Positions 25,700-34,662 of a stretch of DNA of 64,000 nucleotides are shown piece after piece. The translations under genes and the position numbers were made by a program. Position 1 is the stretch's first letter. Every line of letters begins with the position of its first letter. The stretch is from an uncultured Bacilli bacterium (GTDB lineage Bacteria > Bacillota_I > Bacilli_A > RFN20 > CAG-631): the NCBI GenBank assembly GCA_947627355.1, contig CANQVX010000006.1:30255-94254 (forward strand), given 5' to 3'. The notes under the pieces are model-generated. The model ran no database searches, was not told the origin of the DNA, and saw nothing but the letters and a program-made list of their open reading frames with translations.

Positions 25700-26668
25700 T
25701 TATGCCCACCACATAGTACCAGGCTTAGCTTCATTAATCATTGTTTTCTTTAAGAATTCAATTGCTTTAGTTAAACCTTCAAGCGGTGTCATGATTGAAT
25801 CTTCGTGTTCAATTGATACAGCACCATTATAACCAATTAAGTTAAGGGCCGAGAAAATATCTTTCCAATATTTATCATCATTACCATAGCCAACACTTCT
25901 AAATATCCATGAACGATTGAATTCATCACTATAGTGCTTAGTGTCTAAAACACCGTTTCTAGCGACATTTTCTTTATCTAGAGCAGTGTCTTTAGCATGG
26001 AAATGATAGATAGCACCTTTTAGATATTTGATAGCACTAACCATATCAATGCCTTGCCAAATTAGATGCGATGGATCAAAGTTAGCACCAATCATAGGAT
26101 CAACAGCATTTCTAAGTTTTAGTAATGTTTCTGGATTATAAACACAAAAACCAGGATGCATTTCTAAAGCAATATATTTGATGCCATATTGTTTTGCAAA
26201 TTCAACGGCTTTTTTCCAATATGGAATTAATACTTCATTCCATTGCCAATCAAGAATTTTACTATAATCATCAGGCCAAGGACAAGTTACCCAGTTAGGG
26301 TATTTACTATCCTTACTATCACCAGGACAACCTGAAAAAGTAATGATTTTATCGACATTTAACATCTTTGCTAGTTTACAAGTTGCTTCAAAATCAGCTT
26401 GAAATTCACTAGCTATTTTAGTATCTGGATGGATAGGATTTCCATGACATGATAAAGCTGCGATTTCACAATCATATTTTTTAAATAATTGTTTTACTTC
26501 TTCTACTTTTTTACTATCTTTTACTAGTTCTCTAGCATTTAAATGAGCAGTTCCAGGAAAACCTCCACAACCCATTTCAACACTATGAACACCATGACTA
26601 GTTAAAAAGATTAACATATCTTCTAATGATCTATCAGCCAAGGCTGGACTAAATACAGCAAGTTTCAT
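25700..26668 (-). CDS. Sugar phosphate isomerase/epimerase family (TIM barrel)
   Basis: A 322-aa AP-endonuclease-2-like TIM barrel. Metal-ligand candidates are in IALEMHPGF (Glu), IGANFDPSH (Asp, His), HFHAKD and VSIEHED near the end. Such proteins isomerise or epimerise ketoses, inosose or related sugars. Third gene of a minus-strand operon with a ThuA-like protein and a Gfo/Idh oxidoreductase, a set often found together in carbohydrate catabolism. Ribosome site AAGGAGG is present. The exact substrate cannot be read from the sequence. Confidence 0.8.
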   Translation of the reverse strand: MKLAVFSPALADRSLEDMLIFLTSHGVHSVEMGCGGFPGTAHLNARELVKDSKKVEEVKQLFKKYDCEIAALSCHGNPIHPDTKIASEFQADFEATCKLAKMLNVDKIITFSGCPGDSKDSKYPNWVTCPWPDDYSKILDWQWNEVLIPYWKKAVEFAKQYGIKYIALEMHPGFCVYNPETLLKLRNAVDPMIGANFDPSHLIWQGIDMVSAIKYLKGAIYHFHAKDTALDKENVARNGVLDTKHYSDEFNRSWIFRSVGYGNDDKYWKDIFSALNLIGYNGAVSIEHEDSIMTPLEGLTKAIEFLKKTMINEAKPGTMWWA

Positions 26669-26680
26669 ACTTTTTCCTCC

Positions 26681-27394
26681 TTAAATCTTTTCAAGTGGGT
26701 TAGTAGCATTAGGACAATCTAAATATTCTAATCTAGTTGTTGGCTTAGCCCATTCAATAGCATTTAACAAGATTTTCTTGATTTCAGGTATTTCATAAAC
26801 TGGATTTGTTTCATGGCCTGGTTGGAAATAGAATACTTTTCCATAACCACGGTTATAACAACAGCCACTTCTAAAGACATTACCACCTTTAAACCAACCA
26901 ATGAATACTAATTCATCTGGAGTTGGAATAGCAAATGGTTCACCATACATTTCATCATGAGGAATATCAATATAACTAGGTAAACCTTTAGCGATTGGGT
27001 GAGTTGGATTAACCACCCACAAACGTTCATTTTCATCCATTTCCCGCCATTGAAGAGTACAAGGAGTACCTAATAATCTTTTAAGAGGTTTAGATAAATG
27101 TGATGAATGTAAGGCAATAAAGCCCATTCCTAGGTTTACTTGATTTACTATCATATCAACCACTTCATCTTTAACATCATTATGATTCATATGGCCCCAC
27201 CATACTAAGACATCAGTATCTTTTAAAACATCTAAGGTGATATCATTAATGGTTTCTAAAGTATAAGTTCTTATTTCATGACCATTTTTTTCAAATAGTT
27301 TTTTAAGTGAACCATGGATACCATTAGGATAAGCTTCAAGGATCTTTCCAGATTTATGATGAATGTTAAATTCGTTATAAACAGTTATTTTCAT
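26681..27394 (-). CDS. ThuA-like protein (trehalose utilisation family)
   Basis: A 237-aa class I glutamine amidotransferase-like fold. DVLVWWGHMNH, MGFIALHSSHLSKP and FQPGHETNPVY match ThuA-family landmarks. The nucleophilic cysteine of true amidotransferases is replaced in this family (ALHSSH here). Members act with Gfo/Idh oxidoreductases in disaccharide or keto-sugar metabolism. Its start overlaps the upstream gene's stop as ATGA. Confidence 0.8.
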   Translation of the reverse strand: MKITVYNEFNIHHKSGKILEAYPNGIHGSLKKLFEKNGHEIRTYTLETINDITLDVLKDTDVLVWWGHMNHNDVKDEVVDMIVNQVNLGMGFIALHSSHLSKPLKRLLGTPCTLQWREMDENERLWVVNPTHPIAKGLPSYIDIPHDEMYGEPFAIPTPDELVFIGWFKGGNVFRSGCCYNRGYGKVFYFQPGHETNPVYEIPEIKKILLNAIEWAKPTTRLEYLDCPNATNPLEKI

Positions 27395-28455
27395 AATAGA
27401 ACCTCTTTTCCAGTTCTAGCTGATTCATAAATAGCTTCTAGAATCTTAATCATATTAACACCTTGACCAATTACATAATCGGGTTCTGCCTTTTTATTAA
27501 CTACATCAACAAAGTGTTGTAAGTTAGCAGCGTGTCCATTAGAAACTAGATTTCCTTTAGGTTCAATATCAATTAATTGACCATTTTCTTCACTAAAGAT
27601 GGCATAGTTGTTTGGACTCCAACTAACTCCACCCTTAGTTCCTCTAAGTTCAACAAAATTAGTTTCTTCACGAATGTTAGAAGCCCAACTAAATTCAATT
27701 TGTAAACAAGCACCATTATCAAATTTAATAAAGCCCATAGCTAAGTCTTCAACATCAAATGTACCATCTTGTTTAGCATCACCAAATACTGAATGAACTG
27801 AATCACTAGATGCTGAATCATTAGCAAATTTATTATAAATAGAACCAGATACAGCTACTGGTTTAGGATTTCCCATTAAATAAATAGCTAGGTCAATCAT
27901 ATGGACACCTAAATCAATAAGTGGACCTCCTCCTGACATAGCTTTAGTTGTAAACCAACCACCACGTCCAGGGATTCCTCTTCTTCTAATCCAACCACAA
28001 CGGCCACAATAGATTTCACCCATCTTACCATCTTTGATGTATTGCTTTACAAATTTAGCAGTCACTAAGTGACGGTTATTTCTCATAACCATTAAGACTT
28101 TATCGCTTTCTTTAGCAGCTTTTTCCATCTTTTTAACTTCTTCTACTGATACTGCATCAGGCTTTTCACAAAAGACATGTTTATTAGCCTTTAATGCTTT
28201 GCAAGCAATGATTGAGTGAAGATAATTAGGTGTACAAATATCGATAGCATCGATATCTTTATCATTAATTAAATCTTCATAGTTTTCATATTTTTTCAAG
28301 GAATGACCGATAATTTGTTCGGCTTCATCCATTCTAGAAGGGATGATATCACAAGTTGCTACGATTTCTACATCACTCATAGTTTTATAAGCTGGTAGAT
28401 GCACATACTTAGCAATACCTCCATTACCAATAACACCAATTCTTAATTTTTTCAT
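27391..28455 (-). CDS. Gfo/Idh/MocA family NAD(P)-dependent oxidoreductase
   Basis: A 354-aa oxidoreductase. The N-terminal Rossmann loop is GVIGNGGIAKYVH. The family EKP motif is CEKPDAVS at about residues 95-102, and the C-terminal beta-sheet domain has GGGPLIDLGVHMIDLAIYL with the catalytic His region. It oxidises or reduces a cyclic or sugar hydroxyl. First gene of the operon, with a promoter and palindromic operator candidate upstream. The ribosome site is GGAAAGGAAAAA. Confidence 0.9.
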   Translation of the reverse strand: MKKLRIGVIGNGGIAKYVHLPAYKTMSDVEIVATCDIIPSRMDEAEQIIGHSLKKYENYEDLINDKDIDAIDICTPNYLHSIIACKALKANKHVFCEKPDAVSVEEVKKMEKAAKESDKVLMVMRNNRHLVTAKFVKQYIKDGKMGEIYCGRCGWIRRRGIPGRGGWFTTKAMSGGGPLIDLGVHMIDLAIYLMGNPKPVAVSGSIYNKFANDSASSDSVHSVFGDAKQDGTFDVEDLAMGFIKFDNGACLQIEFSWASNIREETNFVELRGTKGGVSWSPNNYAIFSEENGQLIDIEPKGNLVSNGHAANLQHFVDVVNKKAEPDYVIGQGVNMIKILEAIYESARTGKEVLL

Positions 28456-28477
28456 TTTAATTTTTCCTTTCCAATTG

Positions 28478-28491
28478 TGTTTCTAGAAACA
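28478..28491. promoter_or_regulatory. Perfect 14-bp palindrome TGTTTCTAGAAACA, operator candidate
   Basis: The palindrome overlaps the downstream edge of the -10 box of the sugar operon, where a bound repressor would block initiation. It loosely recalls a catabolite-responsive element but lacks the central CG. No regulator gene is adjacent. Confidence 0.6.
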
Positions 28492-28519
28492 TTATAGTTT
28501 GTTTAATTTTTAAAAACAA
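28491..28519 (-). promoter_or_regulatory. Promoter of the Gfo/Idh-ThuA-isomerase operon
   Basis: Minus strand TTGTTT (28514-28519), 17-base spacer, TATAAT (28491-28496). Confidence 0.75.
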
Positions 28520-28534
28520 TCATATAGTAAAAAA

Positions 28535-28558
28535 AATAACTATCTATTGATAGTTATT
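28535..28558 (-). terminator. Terminator of the TVP38/DedA-like gene
   Basis: Stem AATAACTATC / GATAGTTATT with a 4-base loop. On the minus strand T residues follow. The stop codon of the gene lies inside the stem. Confidence 0.75.
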
Positions 28559-29243
28559 GAGGTACTTTTACTTTGTTTTTAAGGTTAATTCTTTTTTTGA
28601 TAAGCAAGATAATTACTAAAAAGATTGCTAGTATTAAAAAGGTTACTACAAGTCCTAATATGCTTTGGTTATAGACTTGAGCACCAACAGAAGTCCAAAT
28701 AATAATACCAGGAATTCTTGAAAGGCAATAGATGGTTAATATTCTACTAGGTTTAACAGGTGTTAAACCAGCACAATACATTAAAATATCTTTTGGTACA
28801 AATGGTAGATTGCAGATAACAAATAATGATAAGGCTCCAGCATTTGAGTTTAGCAAATGATTAAACTTTTCAAGTTTTTGAGGTTTTATGAATTTTGATA
28901 CAAAGCCATAACCTAACCATCTTGAAATGAAAAAAGCAATGATTGTACCGATAAAAACGCCAATTATAGATAAGCCTGCACCAACATAAATACCAAAAAT
29001 AAAGCCGCCTATCATATTCATAGCATCACCTGGTAAAACAAAAATAACTACTTGAATTATTTGGAGTAAGATAAAAATTAAAAAACTTAAGTTTTTATAT
29101 TTTTTAATATAATCACGAATCAAAGAAAAATTAGAAAAGATTTTAAGTTTATTTGCAAATACAATACTACAAGTAATCATTGTAATTAAAAATGCAATTA
29201 AGATTAAAAACTTAATTACATCTTTGATTGATGTTTTTTTCAT
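28554..29243 (-). CDS. TVP38/TMEM64 (VTT/DedA-like) membrane protein
   Basis: A 229-aa polytopic membrane protein. The family core is seen as VLPGDAMNMIGGFIFGIYVGAG, then FIGTIIAFFISRWLGYG with the conserved Arg, then LPFVPKDILMYCAGLTPV and LSRIPGIIIWTSVGA. VTT-domain proteins move or scramble phospholipids, including undecaprenyl phosphate in some DedA members. The ribosome site GGGTGG precedes the ATG. The neighbouring PAP2 phosphatase on the same strand may work on the same lipid carrier. Confidence 0.85.
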   Translation of the reverse strand: MKKTSIKDVIKFLILIAFLITMITCSIVFANKLKIFSNFSLIRDYIKKYKNLSFLIFILLQIIQVVIFVLPGDAMNMIGGFIFGIYVGAGLSIIGVFIGTIIAFFISRWLGYGFVSKFIKPQKLEKFNHLLNSNAGALSLFVICNLPFVPKDILMYCAGLTPVKPSRILTIYCLSRIPGIIIWTSVGAQVYNQSILGLVVTFLILAIFLVIILLIKKRINLKNKVKVPQ

Positions 29244-29290
29244 GGTACCACCCTATATTCATACTACTAATATATGGGTTAGTGTTTATT

Positions 29291-29830
29291 TTATTCTTTA
29301 TATAAAAACAAATTTTTAAGTTTAGGAATTCTATTTAAACAAATATAAACAACAGTTGATAAAACAAATGCTAAAGTAATAGCAACTAAGATATCACTAG
29401 GATAATGAACAGCGAAATACATTCTAGAAAAAGCAATTAGACAAGCTATTATCAAAGTAGGAATACCGACTTTCCATTTCTTAAAATAGAATAGTAAAAA
29501 GACTGGTATAAAACTATGTAAGGTATGACCGCTAGGCATAGAGTATTCGTTAGGACATTTAATGTAATATGTTAAATAATCAAATGTAACACATGGTCTA
29601 TCACGTGCAATGATGTTTTTTAAAAATAAGTTTCCTACTAAAAAGCCAATCGCCATACAAATTAAGATTGCAAAACCAACACGACGATACTTTTTAAATA
29701 TTAAACATACAATACCACAGGTTAAACCAAAGATACCAAGTTCACCTAGTAATGTAAATACTTTCATAATGCCATTTAGCCAACCTGCTCTTAAATGATC
29801 AGCTATAAAATCTAAAATTGCTTTGTCCAT
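29291..29830 (-). CDS. PAP2 family membrane phosphatase
   Basis: A protein of about 179 aa with five or six TM segments. The three PAP2 motifs are present: KNIIARDRP (motif 1), PSGHTLHS (motif 2) and SRMYFAVHYPSDIL (motif 3). It would dephosphorylate a lipid pyrophosphate such as undecaprenyl pyrophosphate or phosphatidic acid. The start at 29830 (MDKAILDF) is supported by AAGGA 10 bases upstream; an earlier in-frame start at 29860 lies in AT-rich promoter-like sequence. Confidence 0.88.
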   Translation of the reverse strand: MDKAILDFIADHLRAGWLNGIMKVFTLLGELGIFGLTCGIVCLIFKKYRRVGFAILICMAIGFLVGNLFLKNIIARDRPCVTFDYLTYYIKCPNEYSMPSGHTLHSFIPVFLLFYFKKWKVGIPTLIIACLIAFSRMYFAVHYPSDILVAITLAFVLSTVVYICLNRIPKLKNLFLYKE

Positions 29831-29898
29831 AATTTTCACATCCTTGCTAAAGTATATCATATTTATTTATAAAAAATAAATTAAAATAGAAAATATCT

Positions 29899-29965
29899 GA
29901 TTTTATCGACAAAATCAACAATTTAAAACTATATAACATCATGTGCAAAATTTGTCGGTCAAATC
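29899..29965. repeat. Facing pair of the TATCGAY near-palindrome
   Basis: GATTTTATCGACAAAATC at 29899-29916 and AAAATTTGTCGGTCAAATC at 29947-29965 form an imperfect inverted pair between the PAP2 gene and the Ser-rich lipoprotein promoter. They match the motif scattered through the window. The rest of this gap is AT-rich promoter region. Confidence 0.6.
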
Positions 29966-30031
29966 GCAATTGATTTTTTAAAAACGAACTTTTTTGTTTT
30001 ATTATATAAAACAAAACTTTATATTTTTTTG

Positions 30032-30060
30032 TTGACATCCTAAAAATTGGCCTTTATAAT
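30032..30060 (+). promoter_or_regulatory. Perfect consensus promoter of the Ser-rich lipoprotein
   Basis: TTGACA (30032-30037), 17-base spacer, TATAAT (30055-30060). It matches the housekeeping sigma consensus at every position, so high expression is expected. Confidence 0.9.
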
Positions 30061-30104
30061 ATCGAATGCGTGAAAGAAAATAAAAAAAGAAAGGTTTGTG
30101 TATT

Positions 30105-33100
30105 ATGTCAAACAAAAAATCAAAAGCTAAACAGTTTTTCTTGTTTTGCTTCTTACTTTCATTTGTTGGATGTTCAACTGTTGATAATAGAATTGATTCA
30201 ACTTCATCTAGCAGATTTGATTCAACAACTAATTTATTAGGTGAAATTAGTTCTAGCGATTCTACTTCTAGTAAAGATAGTTCTAGTGTTAATTCTAGTA
30301 GTCAAAATTCTAGTAGTACAACAACTCAAACATCTATTTCTTCAAATGAACAATCAGCAAGTATTAGTAAAGAATCAAGTAGTAGTTCTACTGCTCAATC
30401 ATCTTCTAGCAGTACAACTCAATCTTCTAGTACAACAACTAGTTCGTCGTCAAGTAGCAGTACAACTACCCAATCGTCAAGTAGTAGTTCAACCCAATCA
30501 TCAAGCAGTAGTAATGTTCAAACATCTACTAGTTCTAGTACTCAACAATCTAGTAGTAGTACAACAACTCAACAATCAAGTAGTTCAACCCAATCATCAA
30601 GCAGCAGTAACGTTCAAACATCTACTAGTTCAAGTTCAAGTACTCAACAATCATCAAGCAGTTCTACTCTAACTAGTTCAGATGTTCAAACATCTTCAAG
30701 TAGTAGTACTTCTCAATCTTCTAGTAGTTCTTCATCTAGCAGTCAAGATAGTACAACTCCATCTGTAGATAGTTCTAGTAGTTCTTCTTCACCAGTAGTT
30801 ACTACTTATGTTGTTACATTTAATGCTAATGGTGGTGAATTTGATAACAAATCACAATCTTATCAAATACAAGTAAATAAAAATGAAACAATTAATATAG
30901 ATAGTGTTAAAAAGCCTACTAAGGCAGGTCATGCATTCAATCAATGGTCAAGAGTAAACAATGGCTTTGATTATTGGAATTTTGAAACTGATGTTGTTAC
31001 TAGTGACTTAGATTTATATGCCACTTGGACACCTAATAAATACCAAGTAAATATCACTAATGAAAACAATACGGCCGGAACAGTTACTGGAAATGGTGAT
31101 TATGATTATGGAACAATGGTTACATTAACAGCAACTGCTAATGATGGTTATCATTTTGTTGGTTGGTATCAAGCTGACGCTTTAAAATCAACTGATACAA
31201 CTTATAAATTTGCTTTATTAGATTCAATTACTTTAGTTGCTAAATGGGATGTAAATGAATATACCATTAATTTAGATGCTGGAGCAGGCGCTACAGTTAG
31301 CAATTCAACATATAAGGTTAAATATAACGCTAGTTATCAATTACCTGTTGCAGTTAAAACAGGATATGCTTTTGATGGCTGGTATTATCAAAATAACAAA
31401 TTAACCGATGCTATTGGACAAAGCATCTTACCATATACTTATACATCAAATATTAATGTAGAAGCTAGATTCATAGCTAATAAATATACTTATACATTTA
31501 AGAATTATGATGATAGTATAATTTCTTCAACCACCGCTGATTATGGTTCAACAATTGTTTATCCAACTAATAATCCTACTTATGATGATAATGATTATGA
31601 ATACACATTTACTGGTTGGAATCCTAGTGATCTAAAAGTTTTAACTGAAAATGTTGATATCAAAGCAACATATTCAAGAAAACTAAAAGTTCATAACAAA
31701 GTTATAAATATGTTATCTGATTCACTTGGAAATAATCGTGCTGTTTATATGAATGCTGTTTTAGAAGGCGAAGCTAATCTAACAACAGACTTAAAATTCC
31801 AAATTGATAAAGATGTTTTCAACAGTCTATTACATAAAGATGAATTAACTAATGAAGAAAGACAAAATTTATCGATAGAATCATTATTAAAATCAGCAAC
31901 TTTACAAGCATCAGTTACTTATAAAGAGGACACTTTCTATCTAGAAGTAACTCCAACTGATACTTATGTTTCAGTATTTGGAAAAGTCTATACCTTAAAC
32001 CTACTTAAAACATATAATACTTTACTTCAAGTTTTACCTAAAGATGTCTTTGATGTAGCAAGTTTTCTTGATAACTTCATTGCTAGTGATGTTGAAGCTA
32101 AATCAGCAACTCTAGTAGAAGAAGGAAATAAAACCACTTTAACTGCCATAGTTAGAAATGATTATCAAGAAGGCACTGGTGAAGTCAATGGAAATACTAA
32201 TCCATTCTATGGAAAAGACTTACAATGCAGTGTTATCTTTAATAAAGAAAATGGAATTTATTCGATAGAATCAGCAGAATTAAAGATTCTATATGAAAAG
32301 ATTACTGTTACAACTAATAATGGTGAAGGTTTTGTTTGTGATATATCACATGACAACACATTAGATTATTTTGATCAATTACTTAACTTTGCAAAAGCTA
32401 TTTCAAATACTGCTCAAATGAAAAATTTCCATATAACAGGAAATCTTGATATATCACTTTTAGGAAATAAAAGAAGCACATTTGATGTAAAACTTTCAAT
32501 CAATGAAAAGAATCAAGTATTTGCTTCAATTTATTTAAGTTTGAAATGTGATACATTAAAACAATTATTTAAAAATGACACAGATCTTTATCTATACTAT
32601 GATGGTTCAAAAGAAATGCTTTATGCTAAAAGAGTAACTTTTACAACTGAAGGCGTAATTAACAAAAAGCATTATCAACAAGCAGATTATCAAACATGGA
32701 CCACAGAAAAATTTAAAGAAGACATAATGAACAATATCTTTTGGTTAATTAATGCATCAGACACTGTTACTAAGAATGCCGGAAGCACCACAATGAGCGT
32801 TGATTATAAGAATGTTTTATCTTCTGTTGCAACTAACGAAAACACCTTAACAATAACATTAAACAAAGATGCAATTACAATGGGTGGTGGAAGTATAAGT
32901 TTTGCTATCACTCAAAATATTGTAATAAGTGTTTCAAAAACCACTGATGATTATTTAGATTCATTTGGGTTAACAACTGGCTTAGGACTTTCTGGACTTG
33001 ATGCAATCAGTGTTAACATTAACAATACTAAACTTGTCGATCGCGGGGTTTCATTAAAAGTTGATGAAATCATTGCTGGACTAGAAGATAAAGTTGATAT

Positions 33101-33146
33101 ATATAAAGATGCCGGTTTATACATTGGTCAAAAGGTAAAAGTATAG
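30105..33146 (+). CDS. Giant Ser/Thr-rich lipoprotein with InlB-type repeats
   Basis: A surface lipoprotein of about 1013 aa. The signal ends in the lipobox FVGC. A low-complexity Ser/Thr/Gln linker follows for about 190 residues (30190-30800), then InlB/Flg_new-type repeats with the signatures AFNQWSRV, LDLYATWTPN, YHFVGWYQADA, AFDGWYYQNN and FTGWNPSDL. The C-terminal 480 residues form a beta-rich domain of unknown type. The start at 30105 (MSNKK) is chosen over an in-frame TTG at 30096, because GAAAGG lies 10 bases upstream. The linker would carry the domains away from the membrane and may be glycosylated. Adhesion or ligand binding is inferred. Confidence 0.75.
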   Translation: MSNKKSKAKQFFLFCFLLSFVGCSTVDNRIDSTSSSRFDSTTNLLGEISSSDSTSSKDSSSVNSSSQNSSSTTTQTSISSNEQSASISKESSSSSTAQSSSSSTTQSSSTTTSSSSSSSTTTQSSSSSSTQSSSSSNVQTSTSSSTQQSSSSTTTQQSSSSTQSSSSSNVQTSTSSSSSTQQSSSSSTLTSSDVQTSSSSSTSQSSSSSSSSSQDSTTPSVDSSSSSSSPVVTTYVVTFNANGGEFDNKSQSYQIQVNKNETINIDSVKKPTKAGHAFNQWSRVNNGFDYWNFETDVVTSDLDLYATWTPNKYQVNITNENNTAGTVTGNGDYDYGTMVTLTATANDGYHFVGWYQADALKSTDTTYKFALLDSITLVAKWDVNEYTINLDAGAGATVSNSTYKVKYNASYQLPVAVKTGYAFDGWYYQNNKLTDAIGQSILPYTYTSNINVEARFIANKYTYTFKNYDDSIISSTTADYGSTIVYPTNNPTYDDNDYEYTFTGWNPSDLKVLTENVDIKATYSRKLKVHNKVINMLSDSLGNNRAVYMNAVLEGEANLTTDLKFQIDKDVFNSLLHKDELTNEERQNLSIESLLKSATLQASVTYKEDTFYLEVTPTDTYVSVFGKVYTLNLLKTYNTLLQVLPKDVFDVASFLDNFIASDVEAKSATLVEEGNKTTLTAIVRNDYQEGTGEVNGNTNPFYGKDLQCSVIFNKENGIYSIESAELKILYEKITVTTNNGEGFVCDISHDNTLDYFDQLLNFAKAISNTAQMKNFHITGNLDISLLGNKRSTFDVKLSINEKNQVFASIYLSLKCDTLKQLFKNDTDLYLYYDGSKEMLYAKRVTFTTEGVINKKHYQQADYQTWTTEKFKEDIMNNIFWLINASDTVTKNAGSTTMSVDYKNVLSSVATNENTLTITLNKDAITMGGGSISFAITQNIVISVSKTTDDYLDSFGLTTGLGLSGLDAISVNINNTKLVDRGVSLKVDEIIAGLEDKVDIYKDAGLYIGQKVKV
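30190..30800 (+). repeat. Low-complexity Ser-coding repeat tract
   Basis: Hundreds of bases consist of AGT, TCT, TCA, TCG and ACA/ACT/CAA codons in imperfect short repeats, within the lipoprotein gene. Mixed synonymous codons show that selection keeps the protein repeat rather than the DNA repeat. Length change between strains is likely. Confidence 0.8.
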
Positions 33147-33235
33147 CGAATCCGTGAAACTTTTAAGACACTATCATAATATTTCTATGTACCATTTTTG
33201 ATAAAATATTATATAATATCAAGTGGGTGGACGAT

Positions 33236-34039
33236 ATGCAAAAAAATAGAAATAAGAAAACTAAAATCTTTTACAATATTAGTTGGATTTTAATTGCCAT
33301 CACTTTTGCGTTAAGCATTGTTGGAATAATATTTACTAAAGATGATAGTCAAAGAAGTAGATTTATCTTTAATGCAGTTCAATCATTACTATTCCTTGTT
33401 TGTTTATGTGTTCCATATATTATTGAAAGAGCTGCTAAGATATATATGTCTAGTGTCATGTTAATTATCTTTTTGGTATGTTGTTTTTGTCACTTTATAT
33501 TAGGTGAAATATTTGAGTTTTATGTTCATGTTAAAATCTGGGATTCAATACTTCATGCATTTACTGGAGTTAGTTTATCAATATTATCATTTTCAATATT
33601 AAACTTAATGAACGATAATTTAGAAGGTATGAAATTATCACCAATATTTGTTGCTTTCTTTGCTGTCTTTTTCAGTGTCACTATTGGTGTATTATGGGAA
33701 ATCATTGAATATGCTGCAGATGGTATCTTTTCTACTAATATGCAACGTTATATGCATTCAGTAACACTAGAACCATTTGTTGGTAGAGAAGCCTTAAAAG
33801 ACACCATGAAGGACTTAATTTTAGATACTATTGGTGCTACTATATTTGCTGTTATTGGTTACTTTGCTTTGAAACGTGGAAAAAATATTTTTAAAAGTTT
33901 TGAAATAGTAAAAAACACTGAAACAAGCGACAAAAATCGACAAAAACAAGAAGAAAAACAAGCTAAAAAAGCAGCAAAAAATGCCGCTAAAATCGAAAAA
34001 AAGAATAAGAAGAAAACTACTGACAACCAAGAATTATAG
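33236..34039 (+). CDS. Polytopic membrane protein, DUF2238/YjdF-like
   Basis: A protein of about 267 aa with six or seven TM segments. The core has FILGEIFEFYVHVKIWDSILHAFTG and VLWEIIEYAAD with conserved Glu, His and Trp inside the membrane, followed by DTMKDLILDTIGA, which resembles DUF2238 (YjdF-type) proteins. The tail of about 40 residues is Lys/Ala/Glu-rich and cytoplasmic. ATG at 33236 is preferred over GTG at 33227, given a GGGTGG just upstream. A TATAAT is at 33212-33217. Function unknown. Confidence 0.65.
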   Translation: MQKNRNKKTKIFYNISWILIAITFALSIVGIIFTKDDSQRSRFIFNAVQSLLFLVCLCVPYIIERAAKIYMSSVMLIIFLVCCFCHFILGEIFEFYVHVKIWDSILHAFTGVSLSILSFSILNLMNDNLEGMKLSPIFVAFFAVFFSVTIGVLWEIIEYAADGIFSTNMQRYMHSVTLEPFVGREALKDTMKDLILDTIGATIFAVIGYFALKRGKNIFKSFEIVKNTETSDKNRQKQEEKQAKKAAKNAAKIEKKNKKKTTDNQEL

Positions 34040-34119
34040 ACGTATTAAAAATTGTTTGACAAATCAAACATTAGAAATCTATAATTATTGATAGAAAAAG
34101 CAAAGGAGGGTTCTGAGTT

Positions 34120-34539
34120 ATGAAAAAAGATATGACAACCAAACTTTTTGTTGGCGTAGTGTTAGGTATTTTATTAGTAATCTCTGGATTAATTGGTACA
34201 GTATTATGGCCTATCAAAAGTGAAGCTTACGAAGGGATGAAAACTTTACATTTAGTAATTAAGATTGTTGTTTTGTTAGCTTTTTTAGGTCATATTGTTT
34301 GTTGCCTTTTACCTAATGCTCGTTTCTCAACACAAATTGTTCAAACCGTATTGATTTTGATTTTTCAACTTGCTCCATTGGTAGCAAGAATTCATTGGAA
34401 AACATCAACTTTTCCTATCATCATCTTATTATTTGTGTTTGCTGTATTTGTTATCTTATATTTTGGACAAAGACTTGCAGCAAAGAAATTCAATGCTGAT
34501 GAAGATAGAGCAAAACATAGTTCAAATTATAGAGAATAA
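34120..34539 (+). CDS. Four-TM membrane protein of unknown function
   Basis: A 139-aa protein with TM segments at about residues 8-30, 43-64, 72-90 and 98-117 and a short basic tail. The second TM has GHIVCCLLP. I do not recognise the family; a YjdF-like neighbour upstream may be related in function. AAAGGAGGG is a strong ribosome site, and a terminator follows. Confidence 0.65.
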   Translation: MKKDMTTKLFVGVVLGILLVISGLIGTVLWPIKSEAYEGMKTLHLVIKIVVLLAFLGHIVCCLLPNARFSTQIVQTVLILIFQLAPLVARIHWKTSTFPIIILLFVFAVFVILYFGQRLAAKKFNADEDRAKHSSNYRE

Positions 34540-34550
34540 AATTGTTATTT

Positions 34551-34572
34551 AAGCCTCGAAAGAGGCTTTTTT
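34551..34572 (+). terminator. Terminator after the four-TM gene
   Basis: Stem AAGCCTC / GAGGCTT with a GAAA tetraloop and six Ts. Confidence 0.85.
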
Positions 34573-34581
34573 AATCCTTGT

Positions 34582-34623
34582 TTTTATTACCAACTTTAAC
34601 ATATAATAAGGTTGGTAATAAAA
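34582..34623 (+). promoter_or_regulatory. 13-bp perfect inverted repeat flanking a -10 box
   Basis: TTTTATTACCAAC (34582-34594) and GTTGGTAATAAAA (34611-34623) are exact reverse complements. The 16-base spacer holds TATAAT at 34602-34607. A TTGTTT at 34578-34583 could be the -35. A dimeric repressor could sit on both arms and shut the promoter. Confidence 0.65.
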
Positions 34624-34662
34624 TTGGCAGTTGAAAAAAATAAGCCGTTGGGAAGTGATAAA

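Noticed and set aside
30241..30672. Second plus-strand frame of 143 codons in the Ser-rich tract
   Set aside because: It is a by-product of the repeated AGT/TCT/CAA codons in another frame; low-complexity Val/Leu/Gln product without a ribosome site.
30190..30800. Short repeats resembling a CRISPR array
   Set aside because: There are no regular spacers; the repeats are Ser/Thr/Gln codons within one open frame.
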